The notes below the pieces were generated by a model. That model saw only the letters and a list, made by a program, of their open reading frames with translations. It ran no database searches and was not told the origin of the DNA. Below are positions 13,974 through 27,301 of a DNA stretch of 64,000 bases, piece by piece. Within the stretch, counting starts at the first letter, position 1. The number at the start of each line of letters is the position of its first letter. Origin of the DNA: Tyto alba (taxonomy: Eukaryota; Chordata; Aves; Strigiformes; Tytonidae); contig NW_024881322.1 in NCBI RefSeq assembly GCF_018691265.1, positions 15,277,489 through 15,341,488 of the forward strand, written 5' to 3'. A program made the translations under genes and the position numbers.

Positions 13974-14023
13974 GACATGCAGAAATATGTTGGGTTTTGA
14001 CATGCAGAAATATTTTGATTTTA
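13974..14023 (+). repeat. Imperfect 25-bp tandem duplication
   Basis: gacatgcagaaatatgttggg at 13974 is repeated as gacatgcagaaatattttga at 13999. The first 15 bases are identical. Confidence 0.85.
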
Positions 14024-14612
14024 CTGGAAAATTTAAGTCTGTTCTCAAAATGTGGCCCATCTCTTTAAAGCCAACAGAGAAACTGTCTAAAAAAATCCAT
14101 TATTTTATGAAATTCTATATGGTAAAAGACCAATTAAAATCAATGAATGCTTAATTTTATTAATACAAAACTATTTACAGAGCTAGTTGCATGATGAAAA
14201 AAAATTATTCTGCAACACACTGGGAAAGCTCTGTCAAATACATTGTCTCTTATGCGAATATATACTTTAATTGCATTGGGAATTTAAAAACGAAAAAGAT
14301 AAACGAGGGGGTTTTTGTACTTTGTAATTTAAATTAGTCCATTCTTCTTGACACTAAGTTTTCACCTTTACAAATTTCTTTGCTTCTTGAAGAAAAATTA
14401 CATGCTTGATGCCTCCTTTAACACGGGAATAAAGATTCACACCAGATTTACTGGTAAGCTGGAAATCTGTCACAAAATCCACACAGAAAATATAAACGTA
14501 TTTTGTTTCATTTGTGACTAAAATTTTCCACCAGGTTGCGAACGCACTGGACTCTGACAATACTAATTAGGAAGAACGGATCTGGAAAGGGAACAGTGTT
14601 GTGTTATATGTT

Positions 14613-14650
14613 AGATCAGGTCCTGTTCCCACTGAAGTTGCTTTGATTAG
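14613..14650. repeat. Short relic of the same ancient repeat type
   Basis: agatcaggtcctgttcccac, then tgaagttgctttgatt resembles gatcaggtcctg..cccattgaagtc. Short and less secure than the others. Confidence 0.35.
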
Positions 14651-15386
14651 ATTTGTGTTCTGTTTTTGTAATGGCTTTTGAAATACCATGACACTTATTT
14701 CTGCAGACCGGTACACATGAGGAAATTCCCTTGTGTGAGTAATCCATTAAATTGGTGAGGCTGTGTACAATTTTTTTTATAGTCTGTCTTCCTGGGCTGA
14801 TCAGACTTCTCCGATTGCACTGTCTATCTGTCACTCCCGTACCGAATTACTTCTGAAGCCGTTGGCTAATTTCAAGTGAAACAGAGAGAAGTAGTTGTCT
14901 TTGACATAATGAAGTTTCTACAGGTTTTAAGGGCTGGAGAGAGGAGGGAACCCCAAGTTGGGGTTGGGAGAAGGGCAGGTAGATCCTGTCTGTCACCACC
15001 TCCAGCAGCCAGGACGTTTGCTGGGACTGTACCTCTGCTTTGGGTGGTTTTTTTTGCAGAGGAATGGACAGGAAAAAGCTGAGACTTCAGTAGAGGTTTG
15101 CTGGTGACAAAGGATAGAGCTCTGCAGGAAAACAGCTTCATTAATTCCACTGCTAAGAGGGCTGTTTGGTTTTGTTTCCAGGAATGCTTTCTGAATTAGA
15201 CCTCGATGTCTTTAATGCAAACGTTCAGTTTCTGGTTCAAGGTTAGAAAAATACAGCAACCGAGTTAATTTATCACTAAACTTGAGAAAAAAAAAATAGC
15301 AGAAACATTAGTATGTGGCCATTAAGCTAATGTGTAATGAGATAAATTTGTCGAATTAGTGTCTTTTCTGTTTACAGGTCTTACAC

Positions 15387-16515
15387 TGTGGTGGGTTGGC
15401 CCTGGCTGGACACCAGGTGCCCCCCAAAGCTGCTCTGTCACTCCCCTCCTTGGCTGCACGGGGGAGAGAAAATACAACAAAAGGCTTATGAGTCAAGAGA
15501 AGGACAGGGAGAGATCACTCAGTAATTGCCTTCATGCGCAAAAGAGACTCAACTTGGGGAAATTAATTTAATTCATTACCAATCAAATCAGAGTAGGGGA
15601 ATGAGAAATAAAGCCAAATCTTAAAAACCTCCCCCCCACCCCTCTCTTATTCCTGGGCTCAACTTGGCTTCCGATTTCTCTCCACCTTCCCCGCCAGTGG
15701 CGCAGGGGCTGGGGGTTGCGGTCAGTCCGTCACCCGCTGCCTCTGCTGCTCCTTCCTCCTCCGGGAAGGACTCCTCACACTCTTCCCCTGCTCCAGCGTG
15801 GGGTCCCTCCCACGGGAGACAGTCCTTCACGAACTTCTCCCACGTGAGTCCTTCCCACGGGCTGCAGCTCTCCAGGAACCGCCCCAGCGTGGGTCCCTCC
15901 CCCGGGGTGCACCCTTCAGGCACAGACTGCCCCAGCGTGGGTCCCCCCCGGGCTCACAGCTCCTGCCACCAAACCTGCTCCCGCGTGGGCTCCTCTCTCC
16001 ACGGGGCCACAGGCCCTGCCAGGAGCCTGCTCCCGCGTGGGCTCCTCTCTCCACGGGGTCCCGGCCTCCTTTGGGCACGTGCCCCTGCTCCGGCGTGGGG
16101 TCCTCCCCGGGCTGCAGGTGGGCATCTGCTCCCCCAGGGCCCTCCCTGGGTGCGGGGCGCAGCCTGCCTCGCCGTGGGCTCCCCCGGGGGCTGCAGGGGA
16201 ACCTCTGCTCCGGCGCCTGCAGCACCTCCTGCCCTCCCTCCTCGCTGACCCGGCTGGCTGCAGAGCTGCTGCTCTCCCGTACGCTCGCTCCTCTCTGCCG
16301 CTGCAGTCGCTGTCCTGCAGTGATTCCTTCCCTTGCTTAACTCTGCTCCCCCAGAGGTGCTCCCGCCATCTCCGAGGGGCTCGGCCTTGGCCCGCGGCGG
16401 GTCTGTCTTGGGGCCGGCTGGCAGCGGGTCTGTCAACACGGGGGAAGCTTCCAGCAGCTTCTCACAGGAGCCACCCCTCTGGCCCTCACACTATCAACAC
16501 CTTGCCACGCTAACA
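15387..16515 (-). mobile_element. GC-rich solo LTR (avian endogenous retrovirus)
   Basis: About 1.13 kb of sequence far more GC-rich than its surroundings begins TGTGGTGGGTTGGCC and ends ccacgctaaca. I recognise it as a common neoavian LTR type from its left end (ttggccctggctgga, then caaaggctta, then aatcaaatcagagtagg) and from its right half (agcttccagcagcttctcac). The flanks tacac (15382-15386) and taccc (16516-16520) may be an eroded 5-bp target duplication, so the right border is less certain than the left. The likely sense strand is minus: ATTAAA reads on it at 15572-15567, and a TTAAG-type TATA-like site lies near 16338. The middle contains an imperfect tandem array. Overlapping long ORFs on both strands (for example 15664-16248) are products of the GC-rich repeat, not genes. 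Confidence 0.8.
15798..16214. repeat. Imperfect tandem repeat inside the GC-rich LTR
   Basis: About nine units begin with gtggg(t/c)cc, followed by a cccacggg-like block and a c-t-gctcc(a/c/g)gc end. Spacings are mostly 45-48 bp, ranging from about 35 to 58. The two units near 15976 and 16033 share an identical 20-base block around gtgggctcctctctccacgg. On the minus strand the 45-bp units keep one frame open and give repeats such as EGPTLGRFLESCSPW and EGLTWEKFVKDCLPW. This is a minisatellite-like expansion within the LTR. Confidence 0.75.
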
Positions 16516-18924
16516 TACCCACAAATGAATTCTTGCAGTGCTTGAGAACCCATAATAGAAATTTGACTTTTAACCTCACTGATAGCCCAGTTTAACTCCC
16601 CAAGGTTAAGCTGCAGAGCATTTTATCCAGCAAGCAATACCATCAGTTTGAAAGTAGCTTTTGGGGACCAAAGCGTGCTTCGTCGCTTTGTGCCCGGAAT
16701 GGGACGGGAGGTAGTTCTCCCTGTCCTTGGGGGAACAGAACCGAGCCCCGCGCCGAGGCTCCCAAGCAGGGTATGGCCGCGTGCGTGGCCGCAGCCTGGC
16801 TGTGTGACCATGTACACGGCTCAGTCTTTCTTCCAGAACTCAGGTTTAATGCCTGCAGAACCACATAGTTTTCCAGCTTGCTTACTTCTGTAGGCTTCTG
16901 TAACTACTAATTAATTAAACCGTAGACTTCCATTGCAGTGCCCTAGAACCGAATCCTTGATGGATTTAGGACATTTACTTGACAGAGGGGTTGTTACCAG
17001 AAAAATAGGTTAAAAATTTTCTCCTTTAGGCCTTACTTTAAGTGCAGTGTTTAAAATCTGTGATTACTTCTTTTCTGTGAGGATTCAAGGGCAGCAAAAA
17101 AGCATCAGGTTAAGACTAACTAACAGTCCTCATTAAAATTAAATGAAACTATGGCTTGAACCTTCATTCAGAACCATTCCTGTGCTTTTGTCTGTGGGTG
17201 AGTGAAATATAACTTTTCTGGTCACCTTTGCAGATGTCCTTCCTTTTTGAAGACTCTCGTGAGATTTTTTAAACACAGGACCACAAGCCCTTGTGAACTG
17301 GAGTGAAAGAGAAAAAAGTAAATTAGAACTTCACACAGTAATGTGAGCAGATGTACACGCTTGTACCTTTGACTGTATGATATAACGTAGTAATATCTGA
17401 TTACTGTATCAGAGGTGTACTAGCAGTGAAGTAAGTATGGGTGACGGTCAGAAACGGTACTGTCACAACAAGACTTGCCCTTCTCTACGTGCAGATCCAG
17501 TTTTTCTTGTTGATGGCAGTCAGCAGGGCTTTTCTCTCTTCTACGTTTAAATTTGGTTGGAGGAGCCTGCACCAGTTTGCTCCTCTTCTTCTACTTGATC
17601 TAATTCTCCTCCAGTTGTTCTGGGTGGTTTCTGCTTTGAAAATCTGCTTTATGCCCATACTTGTTTTCCAGGGGGAAACCACTGGGCTACTTTTCATCTA
17701 ACGTTGGCTAGCAGTTCCCCAGAAAACTTTTGACATGTAGCTCAGAATTGTCTTACAGTGATCCAGAGGTAAACAGAGTCCCTGAATGCAGTTTCTGTTC
17801 TCTCCTGTAAGATTATTTTTGTGCCCTAGATAAAGCCACCACATGATCTCTTTGTAAAACTTCAATCTTGTTTCTCAACTAGAGACTGTAATACCAGAAT
17901 TACTTACTTCCTCTAGGGATAGTTTGCCCAGTTGCTTTTCCTTCTCATGAATACAATTATAGGAGCAATTTATTATGATTTATTCAGTCAAACCATAAAC
18001 AACTTTTAATAAAGATGAAACAGTGAGTAGCAATCTGGTTTGGAGATATGTATCTGAGGCTAGTTTTACCTGCCCAGGAACAGAGAAATCTCACCCTTTA
18101 AACTACGCTTTGTAGGCTCTATCAGCAGTATTAAGTTTTTAATGGCATCAGGATTATTTTCAAGAATAGAATATAGGATCTGAGGCATTACTAGGCATAA
18201 ATTGGTTTTCCTTTACTGTTTTTCAGTGCAAAATAAGAACTCTTGCTCTTCAAAACCTTTGTTATAATAGATTTTTCTTAAAAAAAACCCTAACACATAG
18301 TGAACTCTAGATAGTTAGATTGTTTAAAAATTAATTACAAAAAAGGGAGGGGATATTGCCATAAAGTCCCCAAGAGTGTACAAACATAAGAAGTCAGTCT
18401 GTTGAGAACAAGCACGCTTAAATGTGGCAGTCAAACTCCTAACACTTGCAAGAGGTTTTCCTTCTGCCTTCCCGTGACATCAGACAAAAATCATTCAGTA
18501 ATGATGAATACGCTTCAGTGTCTGATGTTCCAATTTAAATCCATGAGGCGTTTCTTTTCTTTCGGTAAAATGAAAAATGTTTTGGATTCCGTTATTGCAT
18601 AGGAAAAAAACATTCTGGTGTCACGGTCTAAAATTATGATTGTATTTTAAATTAATCATAACCCATGAAATGACAGATTTGTTTCTAGGTTTTGAGCTCT
18701 CATTCTAAGAGTAGTTGTTGTGATCTGTGTCCTAAAATGCAACTTGCTACTCTACATGTTGGTTTAATGTGTTTTCCAATAGGATAGGTTGTAGCATGGA
18801 TGAAAATGGTTGAAGTGTTTTAGTTAAAATATGAACTCTCGATTTTCCGGGTCTGGATTAGCCCTTGTTGACTGAAGCTGTTGGCATCCAAATGGGTTTT
18901 CCATTGCTTTACAAAGTCATTTTG

Positions 18925-18990
18925 TTCCACATTGAAGTCAGAGGGAGTTTTGCCTTTATTTTTATCGGAAGCAGGATCAAGCACACTCAA
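18925..18990. repeat. Relic of an ancient dispersed repeat (attgaagtcaatgggag type)
   Basis: acattgaagtcagagggagt, then tttgcctttatttttatcgg and aagcaggatcaagc follow the order attgaagtcaatgggagttttgcc...attgacttcaatggg(a)gcaggatcagg that I know as a very common old repeat in birds, turtles and crocodilians. Family name not certain. Confidence 0.55.
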
Positions 18991-21900
18991 CTGGATGGCA
19001 TTTCTGTATTTGTCTGGAGGTAATATGATATTAACAGGAGCTCTGTAGGGAATTCATTTTAAAATGTCAGGGAATGTTCTAGGCCTCGTTGAAAAGTAGG
19101 AGATGGAGCTGGGAGCATGCTCCGAAGCTGGTGTCTGGTTGAGAGACTGGTTTGTCGTTGTCTGTAGATCAAAGGAGTGGTTAATGTAGGCATTAATCCT
19201 CCACAGCCTGCTAATAATACTTACCTGCCTCAGCCCTGCCTCGCTGCCCGAGGAGGTTAAGATACGGGTGTTTCAAATCACTTCTCTCTTAAAGAAATAC
19301 AGATGGAGGAAAGAAGCATGACAGACTGTAGGGGCAATGAATGAAACGGGAGATTTAAAATGTTCTCTTTGCTGTGGAGTGGGGGTCAGCTGCCACGGGC
19401 AGCTGGAAGGAGCCATAAGCCTCCTTCCATCCCTCCTGGTTTTTGTGTGTTTCCTGTCCCCACGCATTAATGCAGTGCCTGTCCTACTGCTGCTACAGCA
19501 AGCGGTGCCTTGTGCCCTCTCCCTTCCCACCTATGAGTGAGGGGAGGGTGGTATTGACGAGAGAGGGAGAGGAGATACATCCTGAGAATAAAAAGAGATG
19601 GGTAGGAGAGGAAGATGCACGGTCACCTGGATGCATGGCACGGGCTGTGGCGTGCAGGGTGTGGTGCGGAGGGACGGGGGGACAGCCCAGAGTAGAGGGG
19701 TTGAGGAGGGAAACTGCACGCAGCTCTTGCAGGGAATGGCACTCACGGTGGTGATAGACATTTTACAGGTCATAGCACTGTTGGACATCTTTCGGTCCAT
19801 TTGTGCTTCTCACAGGAGTGTCCAGGCAGAGGGGGAAGTGCGGGCGGTGGGAATGCTGCGTGGGTAGATCTGAGCTCTGTGGGATAAATCCTTTGATAGG
19901 TATACACATGAACCTTTCGTTTGCAAAGATTCATACTTGTGTCTGAAGGGAGGTTGATGTTAAAAGCTTAACTTTTGATGTCTATGCCCGTTTTGCTTTC
20001 TGTTGCTGTTTTTTTTGTGTGTTTTACATATAATAAGCCATGCCTGATACGTATGTATTACATTAGACAACTCTTTCCTTCTTCTATCTGGCAGCAATAT
20101 ACACTACAGACATCACACAGGCTTTGTTTATTAGCAAAACAGTTGTCATGGTGGAAGTTATAATACATTCTGAATGGTAGAGAACGGTGGGATTTTTATA
20201 CTCTCACATATCCTAAGAAATCAAGAAGTTTTTTCCACAAAAAGTTTTCAGAGGAGTCTTTGGGCTCTGGGGAAGAGATATAGGAAATATGGGACTGAAT
20301 CTGAGCAGAGAAATGACTGTACCTGACAGTTCTGGGAAACGTTGTACATTACTGGGTATCTTTCTGCAACTCATATTTACGTCATTTTCTTAGTAGTCTC
20401 TTAAATTTTGCAAGATGTCTTCACAGCTTCTCCTGTAAACCTCTGCTATGTTGTCTGGTATACTTTTGAAAGGATCTGTACATAAGGTATATACAGTATA
20501 CTGAGTACTGTTTTTAGTTTTTTAAAAATTTCTCTGGATGTACCATCTAGTTTGCGATTTTATAGTTGTCTTGAAAACCAGACTATGCTTAAATAATCAG
20601 GTAGTAGTTTAGCATGATTTTTTAATAAGAATTTTTCTATTTCACATGCCTGAATGTACTTAGAATACACATTTTCTGCTTCCCTCAGGAGTGCTTTTCC
20701 CACCTCTCTTTATATAATACAAAATCTTACATCCTGAGAGGTTCATACACAGGTCTGGCTCCTTCCTATCTAACCTAACATGCTTAACCGAGGATCCTGA
20801 CAGTCATCAGCTCCATAAAAAGGTGGTGAAGAGAGGTGGAGCTGAATCCTCTCTGGGAAAGCCTTACCAGCGTCTCAGTCTTTTTCAAGAGGAGCCTGGC
20901 TCTTCCCTCTGAGTACACAGGGAGTCTCGGGAACCTGCATTCCTAAATTAGGTGACTCGAGTACTCAAGGCTTGAGTTGAATGAATCCGGGCCCCTGTTA
21001 GTGGTATTAAAGACATTGACCTTTAGCATGGACAAAGTACTTGAAGAATGGAAGCCACCGGTTATAAAAATCCATCAGGTAAGAGACATCTATTATCATG
21101 TGCAATGCAGAACCTGAAACAGAGCATTCAGCATGGCCAGGGCTTCTCAGCAGGAGTGTCAGTTGATAGCTTCACAGAAGAGCAGCAATATTTTTAGCCT
21201 GCAGAGAAGAGTGCCCCTGTTCCTACCTCCTCCCTCCTAAAACCCCTTCGGAATAAGTAGCTTTCCTGGGAGACCAGCAGAGTCCAGCTGTGCAGTGGAC
21301 CTGATGAATGCAGTAATGATTCTTAAATAGACCCATGTAGGGCACGCTGGCTTTTTGGGACAACTCTCTGCTGCGAGTGATGCTTCTCTACTTTAAATAG
21401 CAGATTAAACCAGGAGCAGTTCCTGGTACAGAATGATTGCTTTTTTTCTTTCAGTGGCTGTTGTTCATAAATATTGTCCTTGAGCTTGAAAAGATGAGGA
21501 ATAGAGATTTTTAGTCTTAGGCACCACAGTCACTAGGAATGTGTATCCGTGAAGCTGGAATGGTCCACACTGGCCTTCATGGGCACGAGGATGCTTATTG
21601 TTAGGAGAAGGTGTGTTGTCCTGCCAACAAGTGCTTCATCTTGCACCCGTTGAGAGGTAGGCACTGCCCTGCCTCTGTCTGGCACTGCAGCAGCACTTCT
21701 CTGCCTGCTTCTGGTGTTTAAAACCCACCAAGTCAAAACTATAAATTTCCTGCTATGTGCGTGGTAAAGCACCAGAAAAGACAAGCATTGTGGACTTCAG
21801 AGTATTTGACAGTAGCATTTGAGCACAACCTAAGGTCATTTCTTTAATCTTCTAGTGTGGAAAGAAGAGAGTGAAGCTGTGCAATGTTATCTTGATTTAA

Positions 21901-24483
21901 GATGTTACTATGTTGATCCTTTTATTATTTCCTCCCAGTTATCTTTTTGAGGTTTTGTATTCAGGCCATATTGCATGTTTACCTGTTCTTGTGTACCTGA
22001 ATATGTCCTTGAAAAATATTGGCAATGTTTTCAGGTCTTTTTTTCTGTAACGGGTAAGTCTGATGGCTGTTTCTCATTCCATGCTGTGCCAAACTGCTGA
22101 GACAAGACTGTTCTTCTGCTATTGATTTAAGAGAAATTAAGAAATTAATTTTGTCCTTAGCTGCATTCTATTGCTGAAACTTTCCAGTGCTTTATGTAGT
22201 CAACTATGAGTGGATTGTCACTGTGTCAATACAAATGTGTTGGATGTAAGATTAATTGCTCTTAGTTAGACATAGGTAGTCTATGGTGTAGAAGCTTGGA
22301 GTGATCTCATCTAAACCTGGTAAAATGTAATTTTTTTCAGAAACTTTTTTGATTTATATACTTACAGGAGTACAAATGTTAATTCTAGGAATTATTTAAG
22401 TAGCATTCTTCCAGAAAGAGAAGAAAAAAAAGCACTGCTAATTTTTTTCCTTTCTTTTTCTGAACTCCAAGAATTACCTAAAATCATTACCCCATATTCT
22501 AACACTCAGCTTGTGCCCAGGAGATTGTTTAAGTGCTCTCAGAAAACATGGACTGCTCTTAATCGTACTTTTCTTTGTAAATGCTCAGAGTGCCCTTGGT
22601 TACTGCACTGACAGCTTTTGCTGCCTTATGACTAATAAGCCTGAATCGGGAATCAATCCCACCCACTGGCACCGAACCTTGCCGGGTTGACCTCGAGGCC
22701 AACTCTTTCATTTTGATTCTAATTTGTGCAATGATTTGCACATCACTGAAGCAAAGTTAAGAGGATACATTAACATAGCAGTACTGCTAGGCTGAAAATG
22801 TACAAAGGTCAGGAAATGGAAAAATGAACTACCTAATAACATCCATTTGCCCCACTGCTGATGTATAATGGCTTTTATTTCCAATTAGTGTTTATTATGG
22901 GCATAAATATATATATACTGTGCTACAGATGTGCAATATGGAGACAAATGCACTTAAAGTTCTTTAGTGTTATTATGGCATGCATCCCTCTGAAGCATTC
23001 ACAGCCTTCATTGCAGTCTTCCCAAGAGCAGCAGTTTCATCTATATGCTCTGTAATATCTTGCAGGGAAAAGGGTGTCAGTAGATCATGGAAGCCTGCGA
23101 CTCTCTCACACTATTAAATGGTTCCTTTGGAGCTCTGAGAAACCATTTCTGATCCTCTCAAATAAGTGGCCCGATCCTACACAGTTCTCTGTGCTCTCTA
23201 AATCCTTCGGCTTCATAGCATTCTCCAATCCCAAGCTTGATGATTTTAATGTTGGGTTTTATGTTTTCAGCAAGTCAGATGCTGAACCATTTGGAGGAGG
23301 CTTTGTATAGCTCCTTGCACGAGAAGGCCTTGTTTACTGGATTTGGCTGTACTGTAAGCTGTGCTTTAAAAATCCTTTTTGTGCTAAGCGTTATACTAAC
23401 AATTCTTCTAAAATTCAAACGTCCAGAGGGATTTTTCTCACATGACGATAAACAAATAAATAGCTGTGATGGGTGGGAGTAGGTTGATGGGGGGCTGTTA
23501 TGATAGCTGTAACTTTGATTATAGCTTACTTTGGGTCTGTATTTCTTGCATTGTCAATGCATAATCTGCATTGCCTTGCATTTTGTGTAGTCAATCGTAC
23601 TGCACCCACAGTGGTGGGAAATGCAAATGTTCTCTTGGTTGACAATTTGCTGCGGGGGTACCATGTGTTGTGTTAAGAGGACTGTCCCTACGCAAAAAAG
23701 GAGGAAATCTGTCTACTTCATTTACTCTTTCCTGGCTCAGAGTTCGACAGAGGGAGAGTGTGGCTTCCCTGAAAGCTGCTGAGTGGTGGCAGCGAAGGGG
23801 CCCTCTGGGCTTGGGTGGGGGGAGCAGATGGAAAAAAGATGGAGAGCAGCAGGCCTGCGGTGGGAGTGGAGATACTGGGAAGAACAGGGAGCAGATCCTG
23901 CAACAAGTCTTTAGGACTATGGAAAGCAGGAGAGTTTGCTCTGAGGAAGGGCCTCATGTTGCTGGGTTGAGAGCAAGGCTGGAGCGGAAAGTCCTGCTCT
24001 GTAAGGAGCAGCAGCGAGATTCCTTCGCATATCTTTTTGCTTTCACCCAGCTTTTTAATTTTCCACCCAACAGAGCTGAGTTTCCTGTCTTTCAGAATTT
24101 ACCTGGTTCTAATGTATGCTCTGATAAAGCAGTTTTACATATTGAAAGCCTGTTCACCTTCAAGTTAAAGGTCTGCCTCAAAGCTCTGGCTTGCAGCATC
24201 GTGCCACATCAATTTTCGATGACTGTAGGCACTGTTGCTTTCCTGCCTGTGTTTCTGGCCCAGCCTCAGGATTTTGTTCTGGGTGTTCACACCTGGGCTG
24301 TGACTAAGTTTTTTAAATCTTTCTGTGTTGTCTCTCATCCAGACAATTAAACCTTTCATACAGGCCATTACTACCTTATACTCCTGTTAGTACAATATTC
24401 TTGTTGATACACATGATCTGAAAGCTGGTCAGAAGACTTTTGCTGTCATAAATTACCACTTTCTCCAGGCTACCCTATTGTTG

Positions 24484-24484
24484 T

Positions 24485-24516
<32 letters not shown>
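24484..24516 (+). repeat. (TTTTG)n microsatellite
   Basis: About six units of TTTTG between two longer T runs. Confidence 0.9.
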
Positions 24517-24519
<3 letters not shown>

Positions 24520-25131
24520 TCTGTCTTGGCCCCTTCTTGTCTTTTACAAAACACATAAGCCTTGCAAATGAAGACTAAAAGCTTATCAGGAGAACCTTCA
24601 TCTCTGGTGGAGCAACCAGGAGACTAATTTCCCTATGATATCAGGCTTGACTACTGGCCTATTAAATTTTCAGACTGATAAATGTCCTGTGTCCCAAGCT
24701 TTCCATCATACAAAGCTATCTCACTGTCTTTCTTGATACTTGCCCCTGAAATTCTGGTTGTGATGATGCTTGCAGACATCTGAATGCCTACACAGTCTTA
24801 CTTTGAGCCCACTGTCATGTAGGCTAATACTGTCACCTTGTTCCTTTTCATTTTTTCATCTGCCAATGCTTCAGTGATGGGTTGTGTTTCAATCATATAG
24901 AATCTTTGGTATGGACAGTCAAAGGCTGTTGTACCACCATCCTGACCTGCACAAATACATCTTCTCTGCCAAAGCAGCAGTAGGAGGTCATGGGTGTCAG
25001 TCCAAGGATCTAAAAGACAGCTTTTAGTTGTCTGAACAGAGAATTGAGCGGGATCCTTGCAGATGCTTATCTGAGATCTATCTGTATTGCTAAAGCATCA
25101 CGTACTTTTCTGGCATGACTTAAAATAATCT

Positions 25132-25152
25132 CAAATAAAATAAAATAAAATA
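25132..25152 (+). repeat. (AATAA)n short microsatellite
   Basis: Four pentanucleotide units aaata/aataa in a row, preceded by an imperfect unit. Confidence 0.85.
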
Positions 25153-25701
25153 ATCACTAACATTAAGCCTTACAGCTATTTAAGGGGAAGCTGATGCATT
25201 GATGCTCTGAATCCTCTGGTGAAATTCTGCTAGCAGTAATGGTGTGAAGCCTTCCAGCCACAGGATTCTTCTTGTCTCTGGGAGGGAGGTGGCATGGTTT
25301 TCTCAGGTGGTGAAGGAAAAGGCCGGGGTGACGACGGCTCTCTGCTGTCCCAGTGCCAAACAGCCATTGGGCAAGGAGAGAGGTGTGAGTGTGAAAGAGA
25401 GAGAACGTGGGAAGAAAATCCAGGAAATATTTTTTTCTTGATATTTACTGATTACACGTTTTCTATGTGTACATTGTTGAGATCAGTTTTCTTTACAATC
25501 AGATCTTGCCCGTCTTTTCTTTTTGGCCTCTCTTTCCTACTTTCCCATGTTAGGGATTGCAGTTATATGGGGAGAAAAAAAATACCCTAAAATCATTTTT
25601 CTGCCTTTTTTTCATTAAATGGACTAACGGACATAAATCAGACACAAGTTTTGCCCACAGATTATCCTCCAAAAATCTCATTTTGAATAGGACTTCTATG
25701 T

Positions 25702-25706
25702 GGCTG
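25702..25706. repeat. Target-site duplication GGCTG, left of LTR A
   Basis: ggctg directly before the TG end of LTR A, repeated exactly at 26284-26288 after its CA end. Confidence 0.9.
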
Positions 25707-26283
25707 TGTCGTGGTTTGAGCCTGGTCAGAAGCCGACCACCCCGCAGCCACTCACCCACCCTCCCCCCAACCTGGGAATGGGGGAGGGAATTGGAGGGGT
25801 GAAGGGAGACTCGCAGGTTGAGATAGAAACAGTTTAATAACGGTAAGAAAATGAAAACAGTGACAGTAATAGAAAGTATAAACGGGCAATGCACAATGCA
25901 ATTGCTCAGCACGCAGCCGTTCCCGGCCAGCGATCCCGAAATACCAAGATCCAGCAATCACAATCCCAGGAGTGAGAGAGCCCCCCTTCCCGACCACCCC
26001 TCCTCTATACAGTGAGGATGAGATGGACGTTCCATGCTATGGAATATTTCACTGGCCAGTTTGGGTCCGGTGCTCTGTCCGTGCTCCCTCCCTGCTCCCT
26101 GTGCCCTCGCGCACGGGCAGGACAGGGGGAGTCGGAGAGTCCTTGAAGTCTCAGCAGCAGCCCGAAAACATCAGTGTTTTGTCAGCGTTCTTCTCATACC
26201 AAACCCCATGCTGAATCCAAAACACAGCACTATTCTAGTTACCAAAAAGAAGCATTAACTCTATTCCAACTCAAACCAGGGCA
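25707..26283 (-). mobile_element. Solo LTR, copy A (avian endogenous retrovirus)
   Basis: The 577-bp element has TG...CA ends (TGTCGTGGTTTGAGCC at the left, ccagggca at the right) and is bracketed by the perfect 5-bp duplication ggctg at 25702-25706 and 26284-26288. The duplication length fits gammaretroviral-like or ERVL-like integration. Sense is assigned to the minus strand because ATTAAA, a poly(A) signal, reads on that strand at 25838-25833, with a weak TATA-like site (tctatac on +) near 26003 about 165 bp before it. No internal gag, pol or env sequence adjoins it, so it is a recombined solo LTR. It lies antisense to HECW1, 3.7 kb before the first recognised exon. ORFs crossing it (for example 25550-25957 on minus) are shadows of the LTR. 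Confidence 0.92.
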
Positions 26284-26288
26284 GGCTG
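26284..26288. repeat. Target-site duplication GGCTG, right of LTR A
   Basis: Exact copy of 25702-25706, directly after the CA end of the LTR. Confidence 0.9.
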
Positions 26289-27301
26289 GTAGATCTTTAG
26301 AGAGAGAACTTTCCAGATCTTTGTGAAAATCAGAGGGAGTGCCAGAAATGGGGGAAAAATATCCCTTTAGCTACTTTTACTCAGCAGGCTAATATTTTAT
26401 AGCTAAATACTTGTTGTCATAGCTGTCTGTACACAAAGAGACTGCTTCTGTTATTAAAAAAAAAAAAATTACTAAATTAATTGTAGGAAATGCTTATTTA
26501 TGCTAGAGTATCTGGTAGCAGTAGAAAACCTGTTTTCCATCATATTTGTATTACTTGACAAAATGTTTATTTAAAAGTTGTCTACTATAAACTGAAAATT
26601 ATTTATGTATGTTGTATTACATACTGTGTATGCCCAAGTGAGGAATGTGAAGGGAAAGACCTTTTAATCTGCTACTTCAGGCATTGAAAACTAAAGTGAC
26701 TGGACATTGCAGACGTAACTGAAATATTGTACATCCCTGTCACCTCGTTCCTCCCCTCCTAGATAAGCTCAGACATAGGAAATAGGCAAGCGGTGCATCG
26801 GTCACCAGTGCAGTATTGGCACCCTCAACTTAGAGCAAGCTTGAGTTCACATGTTGAACGTGCCACATGCATGATGTGCTTCAGGGTGGCAAGGTGAGCC
26901 CTTTTAGGACAAAATCTGATAATCCGAGACAAAAGGGTTAAAAAGTGTGAGGAGAAAACCACCTTTCCCCTTACATGCATCAGCAAAGGCTCTCCTCACC
27001 GCTAACCAGTGTCTGGGGGTCGTTGGGTACAGGGGGTCCAGGGATGGAGCATCCATGGAAAGGCTGACTGTAGGAGCAGCTGTGGAGTGACTGTTTTGAG
27101 CCAGGAACGAAGAGGGATTTGTTTCTCTTGACAGCCAAGCACGATCTGTTGTGCTGTTGGGTCAACATTTGGCCACACATCGTTCTTGCTTTATAATTTA
27201 TACTGTATGTTAGACATGAGAGTATAGCTTTGTGTGTATGTATACACACCTCTGCAAAGGGGTAGAGAGAATAAACATGACTCTCAAGCCTCTAAAACAG
27301 A

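Noticed and set aside
15664..16513. Several overlapping ORFs of 130-194 codons on both strands
   Set aside because: They come from the stop-poor GC-rich LTR and its tandem array. Open frames in all phases are expected there.
25550..25957. Minus-strand ORF starting MLDLGISGSLAGNGC, with a near-identical ORF at 32106-32384
   Set aside because: Both lie in the A and B solo LTRs. The similarity comes from the repeat, not from a duplicated gene, and the frames run out into unrelated flanks.
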